A stretch of 64,000 nucleotides of DNA from Verrucomicrobiota bacterium (GTDB taxonomy: Bacteria > Verrucomicrobiota > Verrucomicrobiia > Limisphaerales > UBA1319): assembly GCA_022709905.1 (NCBI GenBank), contig JAKLHY010000034.1:1-64000 (forward strand), written 5' to 3'. Within the stretch, counting starts at the first letter, position 1. Every line of letters starts with the position of its first letter. Shown piece after piece: positions 60,548 through 64,000 of the stretch. The notes beneath the pieces are model-generated. The model had not been told where the DNA came from. It saw only the letters and a list, made by a program, of their open reading frames with translations, and searched no databases. The position numbers were made by a program, and so were the translations under genes.

Positions 60548-62422
60548 TCATCGCTCATCAGGAAGCGTCCGGATGCGGAGATTGCGGAACTCGCAGACGC
60601 CCGTCTTGTGGTGCTGCTGGAGGAAGAGGTATCCCTCGGTGAAGGTGTTGTCCTGCACGTCGAGGACCGGTTGGTCGTTAACCCAGACCTGGATATGCGG
60701 CCCTGCGGCGCGAATCTTCATACGAAACCACTCGCCGTCCTTGAGATTCGTTGGCTGGGCTTTGTGTCGATTATAGATCGATCCGGTTGGATTGTTCCGG
60801 TCCCCGTGATCGATCTGAATTTCGTAAGCGGGAGGATACTCCGCGCCTGGGTCGGTTTGGGGTTGGCTGCGAATATACACGCCGCTGTTGCCGCGCGCGC
60901 CGCCCCGGTCATGCACGCGAGCTTCCAAAGCGAGTTCGAAGTCACGAAACGATCGTTCTGTTCGCAGGTATCCTTTTCCGCCGGAGGAACGCAGGACACC
61001 ATTTTCAACGCTCCAGGTGGGCGTGTCTTCCCAGACACGGATTTTCCAGCCTGAGAGGTCCTTACCGTTGAACAATGGAGTCCAGTTTTCTTCCTGTGCT
61101 GAAGGCGGCCGACCGTCCCCTTTGAAATGGTCCTGCTCCAATCGCGCGTTTACCTGGGTCATCCGCTGAACCAAAAGGTTCCAAGGTTCATCCCGGCCGT
61201 TCACCAGGCCGTAGTTGCTGTTTTCGCCGTCGAACCGCCCTTCCGCCGGCTGGTCGGAATACTGGAACCAGTGGTACCCGACGACGAACGGCATCTGGAT
61301 TAATGCGGTCACGTACTGATCGAAGAAATTTGCGCGATCCTGTTGTGTGGCCACCGGTTTGCCGGCGCCCTTGGTGTTTGGCAAGCCCGAGTCCATGGCC
61401 TTGAAGGAGAACTCGGTCAGCATGACCGGTTTGCCTGTGATCCGGTGCAGTTCGAGCAATTGCGAGGCCGGGGGCGAATAGCTGTAGTTATTGAAGGAAA
61501 CCAGATCGACAAACTGGCCCATGGCGGCAACGGTCTCCGGGAGAAAGTATCCCGCATAACGGCAACCCAGGATCAGGTGGTTGGGATCAGCGGTTTTGAT
61601 GGCCTCATGGCAGTTTTGGAAATAGGCGCGGGCGTAAGCGCCGATGAACTCGCGTTGCGCATGCTGTGCGGCCTGGCTAGTCATCGGGAGGGATTTCAGC
61701 GTGACCAGTTCGTCAAGCGTTTTCAGTTGTGTCCCCCAAGCCTGATTAAAGGCCTCGACTGTCGGATAACGATCCCGCAATTGCCGGATTAAGACGATCC
61801 GTCCGGGCCGGTCTTCCGGCTGCCCTAGGAATTCCTCGAACAACGATTTTTTGGACCGCCAGTCGGCGCCCCAGCGCAGTTCGTTGTCGCTAAAATAACC
61901 GAGCAAAAACGGATCTTGTGCCCGAGGAGCGCAGAGTTTCCGTGCCTGCTGTCGCACCGCCTGCGCGAACTGCGGCGAGAAAACATCCGCGACTTCGCCG
62001 CGCTGCCAGTTCGCGCCAGCGCTGTCAGCCAGGCCTAGGATGACCGTGTAAGGCACTCGCTGGTCGAACATTTCCGCGCTCGACCACGCTCCCACGGTGT
62101 TCAGTCCCCAGCTCCGGAGCCGGGTGGCGGTCGCTTCCGCCCACTTCGAGGCCGAGCCATGCCTTTCTTGCGCGGCGCGACCGTAGGGGGAGTGTCCCAG
62201 GGATGGAGAATGATCCCCCCCGAAGTTGACGTGGTTAACGCCCTTGGACAGGAATCCGTTCCCTTCGGGCGTAATCAGCCACCATTTGCCCGCTATAAGC
62301 GCGGTTCGGAAAAAACCGGTTGCTGGTCCGCGGACGATGGTGTCCCCGCCAAAACGATCCCGCTCCGCGGCAGTCAGTGTTGCCGCGGAAACGGTCAACA
62401 GAAGAAAGATCAGTGTTTTCAT
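60548..62422 (-). CDS. Glycoside hydrolase (clan A type) fused to DUF1080 domain
   Basis: A 624-residue secreted protein with signal peptide (LIFLLLTVSAATLTAA). The first ~430 residues form a TIM-barrel hydrolase. FLLGYFSDNELRWGADWRSK has the Asn-Glu acid/base pair and PVMLTEFSFKAMDSG the nucleophile Glu. The fold resembles agarase-like GH families. Residues ~440-620 are a DUF1080 (3-keto-disaccharide hydrolase / concanavalin-like) domain, with WTPLFNGKDLSGWKIRVWE, GNSGVYIRSQ, and YEIQIDHGDRNNPTGSIYN. It probably degrades an external polysaccharide. Substrate is not predictable. Confidence 0.85.
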   Translation of the reverse strand: MKTLIFLLLTVSAATLTAAERDRFGGDTIVRGPATGFFRTALIAGKWWLITPEGNGFLSKGVNHVNFGGDHSPSLGHSPYGRAAQERHGSASKWAEATATRLRSWGLNTVGAWSSAEMFDQRVPYTVILGLADSAGANWQRGEVADVFSPQFAQAVRQQARKLCAPRAQDPFLLGYFSDNELRWGADWRSKKSLFEEFLGQPEDRPGRIVLIRQLRDRYPTVEAFNQAWGTQLKTLDELVTLKSLPMTSQAAQHAQREFIGAYARAYFQNCHEAIKTADPNHLILGCRYAGYFLPETVAAMGQFVDLVSFNNYSYSPPASQLLELHRITGKPVMLTEFSFKAMDSGLPNTKGAGKPVATQQDRANFFDQYVTALIQMPFVVGYHWFQYSDQPAEGRFDGENSNYGLVNGRDEPWNLLVQRMTQVNARLEQDHFKGDGRPPSAQEENWTPLFNGKDLSGWKIRVWEDTPTWSVENGVLRSSGGKGYLRTERSFRDFELALEARVHDRGGARGNSGVYIRSQPQTDPGAEYPPAYEIQIDHGDRNNPTGSIYNRHKAQPTNLKDGEWFRMKIRAAGPHIQVWVNDQPVLDVQDNTFTEGYLFLQQHHKTGVCEFRNLRIRTLPDER

Positions 62423-62611
62423 TAGTTAGCACCTGGGTTCGAAGGGATGAATTCCCTTCCATCTGTGCGTGAGAATCGAAGCCACAGATACCACGGATGG
62501 CAAGATTTGGGAATGAAAACAAACTCCTATGGAAGAACAAGTCAAGCGCGGGAACGGGATTTCAAATGTTTATTCTTGTCCCGGAGCCGGTGATTTGGTG
62601 CTGTGAATTGC

Positions 62612-64000
62612 ATGCGGACATGCCTTTACCTGGACTGGAAACGACCCTTCCTGGAAGAAGTCACCGCCTGGCTATGGGCTGAACCGGACCGATTGAGGGG
62701 AAGGCTTGTGGTGGTTCCGACCCGGGAGTCCGGGCGTCGATTGCGGGAGGCCCTGGTGGAGAAGGCTGCGGTCAGCGGTCAGGGCGCTATTCTTGGTCCT
62801 CGGATGGCTACGCCCGAGGACTTCTTCCGATCGGATACTGTCATGCCCGACTCCATCCGATGGGCGGGCTGGCTCACGGTGCTTCGAAGGACTCCGAATG
62901 AGTCCGTGTCTGCGCTTTTTCCGGGTGGCATCGATCGAAAAGACGATGGCTGGCTGCTTGGGATTGCCCGGCAGATTGAGCAGGCGCGAGATGCATTGGT
63001 AGCCGGCGATGCGGATTTCACCAAGCTCGCAGCGTTGTTGCCTGAGGAACACAAACGGTTTGACGAGTTGATCCGGTTGGAGCGGCAGGTTGTCGCAGAA
63101 TGGAAGAGGTGGGGGTATGATGATCCGGTCGCTGCAAAACGGGATCGTGCCCTGAATTTCACCGTGCCGTCTGGAGTCGATGAAGTGGTCGTTGCGGGCA
63201 TCGCCGATCCAACGTTACTCGCCCTGCAAGCCTGGAGACAGCTCCTGAAAAAGGGCATCCGTTTTACCATGTTGATCGGAGCGCCTCCGGTTCTTCACAC
63301 CACATTCGACGAATGGGGCCGGCCGAAACCCGAGTTTTGGACCGACCGGGATCAACAGGCCACCCCCGAACCCACAACGATATGTCTGGCGGCGGATGCA
63401 TCGGGTTTGGCTGACGAGGTGGTTCGGGCGTGCCTGGGCAAATCCAGCCGGGACGTGGCGATCGGCATCTGCAATTCCACATTTATTTCAACCGTCTCGC
63501 GCTGTTTTCATGAGGCGGGCTGGGCGACTTTTGATCCGAGGGGAACTGAGCTGGCGCGAGACGGCTGGCCTGAGTTGCTGGAAGCCATCGCCGGTGCCCT
63601 GGAATCTCCGAATGACTATGCCGCAGTTTCGCGTGTGGCGCGTCATCCGGTCATTTGGAGCGAGTGGCTGAAAGACTCGCATGAACAGGCCGTGTTTGAG
63701 GCCCTGGGGAAATGGGAATGGAGAAATGGGGCCACCGATGCGACCCTGGCCATGCGCAGGCTGTTGGTGGATGATCCACCCGCCGGCGTCCTCATGCGCC
63801 AGATCCATCAACGGGTCATCGCAGCCCGCGAAGGCGCATCCGAACTGCTTGAGGAAAAACTGCGCGAATGGTTCGGGGCCGATCCCGCGGTTGCCGATCA
63901 GGCCAGGAGTGAGATGCGGGCGTGGCGGCATATCGACAGCCACGAATACAGTCTGCCTCTCCGTTTGCGCTGGCTGTCGGCAACGCTCTCATTGCTGAGG
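62612..64000 (+). CDS. AddB/RecB-family nuclease, N-terminal part (runs off window)
   Basis: From the ATG at 62612 the frame is open for 463 codons to the last base. The sequence MRTCLYLDWKRPFLEEVTAW, then GRLVVVPTRESGRRLREALV, resembles the N terminus of AddB-like inactivated helicase domains in PD-(D/E)XK nuclease family proteins. VVVAGIADPTLLALQAWRQL and DVAIGICNSTFISTVSRCF fit the helicase-like core. The C-terminal nuclease domain would lie outside the window. Such proteins work with an AddA-type helicase in double-strand break repair. Confidence 0.7.
   Translation, partial: MRTCLYLDWKRPFLEEVTAWLWAEPDRLRGRLVVVPTRESGRRLREALVEKAAVSGQGAILGPRMATPEDFFRSDTVMPDSIRWAGWLTVLRRTPNESVSALFPGGIDRKDDGWLLGIARQIEQARDALVAGDADFTKLAALLPEEHKRFDELIRLERQVVAEWKRWGYDDPVAAKRDRALNFTVPSGVDEVVVAGIADPTLLALQAWRQLLKKGIRFTMLIGAPPVLHTTFDEWGRPKPEFWTDRDQQATPEPTTICLAADASGLADEVVRACLGKSSRDVAIGICNSTFISTVSRCFHEAGWATFDPRGTELARDGWPELLEAIAGALESPNDYAAVSRVARHPVIWSEWLKDSHEQAVFEALGKWEWRNGATDATLAMRRLLVDDPPAGVLMRQIHQRVIAAREGASELLEEKLREWFGADPAVADQARSEMRAWRHIDSHEYSLPLRLRWLSATLSLLR

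Noticed and set aside
1..64000. CRISPR arrays, cas genes and rRNA genes
   Set aside because: No regularly spaced direct repeats of suitable length and no Cas or rRNA sequences were recognised. The repeats seen are REP hairpins, tRNA fragments and IS ends.

Overview
The window looks like a chromosomal segment of a high-GC Gram-negative bacterium, most likely a Verrucomicrobiota member of the Limisphaerales/Pedosphaera type. The clues are a split hybrid two-component system with a beta-propeller sensor, a glycosidase fused to a DUF1080 domain, a lone PilC/GspF next to a RodZ-like protein, an FG-GAP/SdrD-type surface protein, many signal peptides, GatCA, and a TPP riboswitch on thiC. The taxonomy is inferred from gene content only; no GC value or tree was computed.

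Positions 1-8.6 kb are an accessory region built on the 3' end of a tRNA-Gly gene. It holds a pRiA4b ORF-3-like protein, a PIN/AbrB toxin-antitoxin pair, a resolvase remnant, an AbiE-type pair, a decayed gene, a broken tyrosine integrase, and an intact tyrosine integrase whose 5' end sits beside a 50-bp copy of the tRNA-Gly 3' half. A 23-bp copy lies at 1417, and the intact tRNA-Gly is at 34432-34508. The three co-oriented copies suggest elements stacked one after another in the same tRNA gene. Just left of the intact tRNA lies a chimeric scar made of an integrase 5' piece joined to an ORF-3 tail.

Positions 8.8-34 kb carry a second AbiE-like pair, whose antitoxin-like member has a nuclease-fold signature. 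There follow a run of envelope and stress genes on the minus strand (a 3'-altered MscS channel, DUF1328, SYLF, MltF-like, an S41 protease, secreted proteins), a RAYT transposase with REP hairpins, and a truncated response regulator. The segment ends with a giant FG-GAP surface protein, two nested IS630-family elements, and a sensor kinase plus AraC-type regulator. Three envelope genes share an ungapped 43-nt upstream motif.

Positions 34.5-64 kb look like ordinary chromosome. They contain paaK-livK-livF, cutA, an Ala-rich secreted protein, a membrane-anchored GrpE-like protein, rodZ-like/pilC/NtrC-type genes, ileS, a SurA-like foldase, pdxA and purE. An exopolysaccharide block (receiver, Wza-like, Wzc-like, two sugar epimerases) is followed by a 273-bp MITE, a four-helix-bundle protein, thiC with its riboswitch, gatCA, a glycoside hydrolase fusion, and the start of an AddB/RecB-family nuclease that runs off the window.
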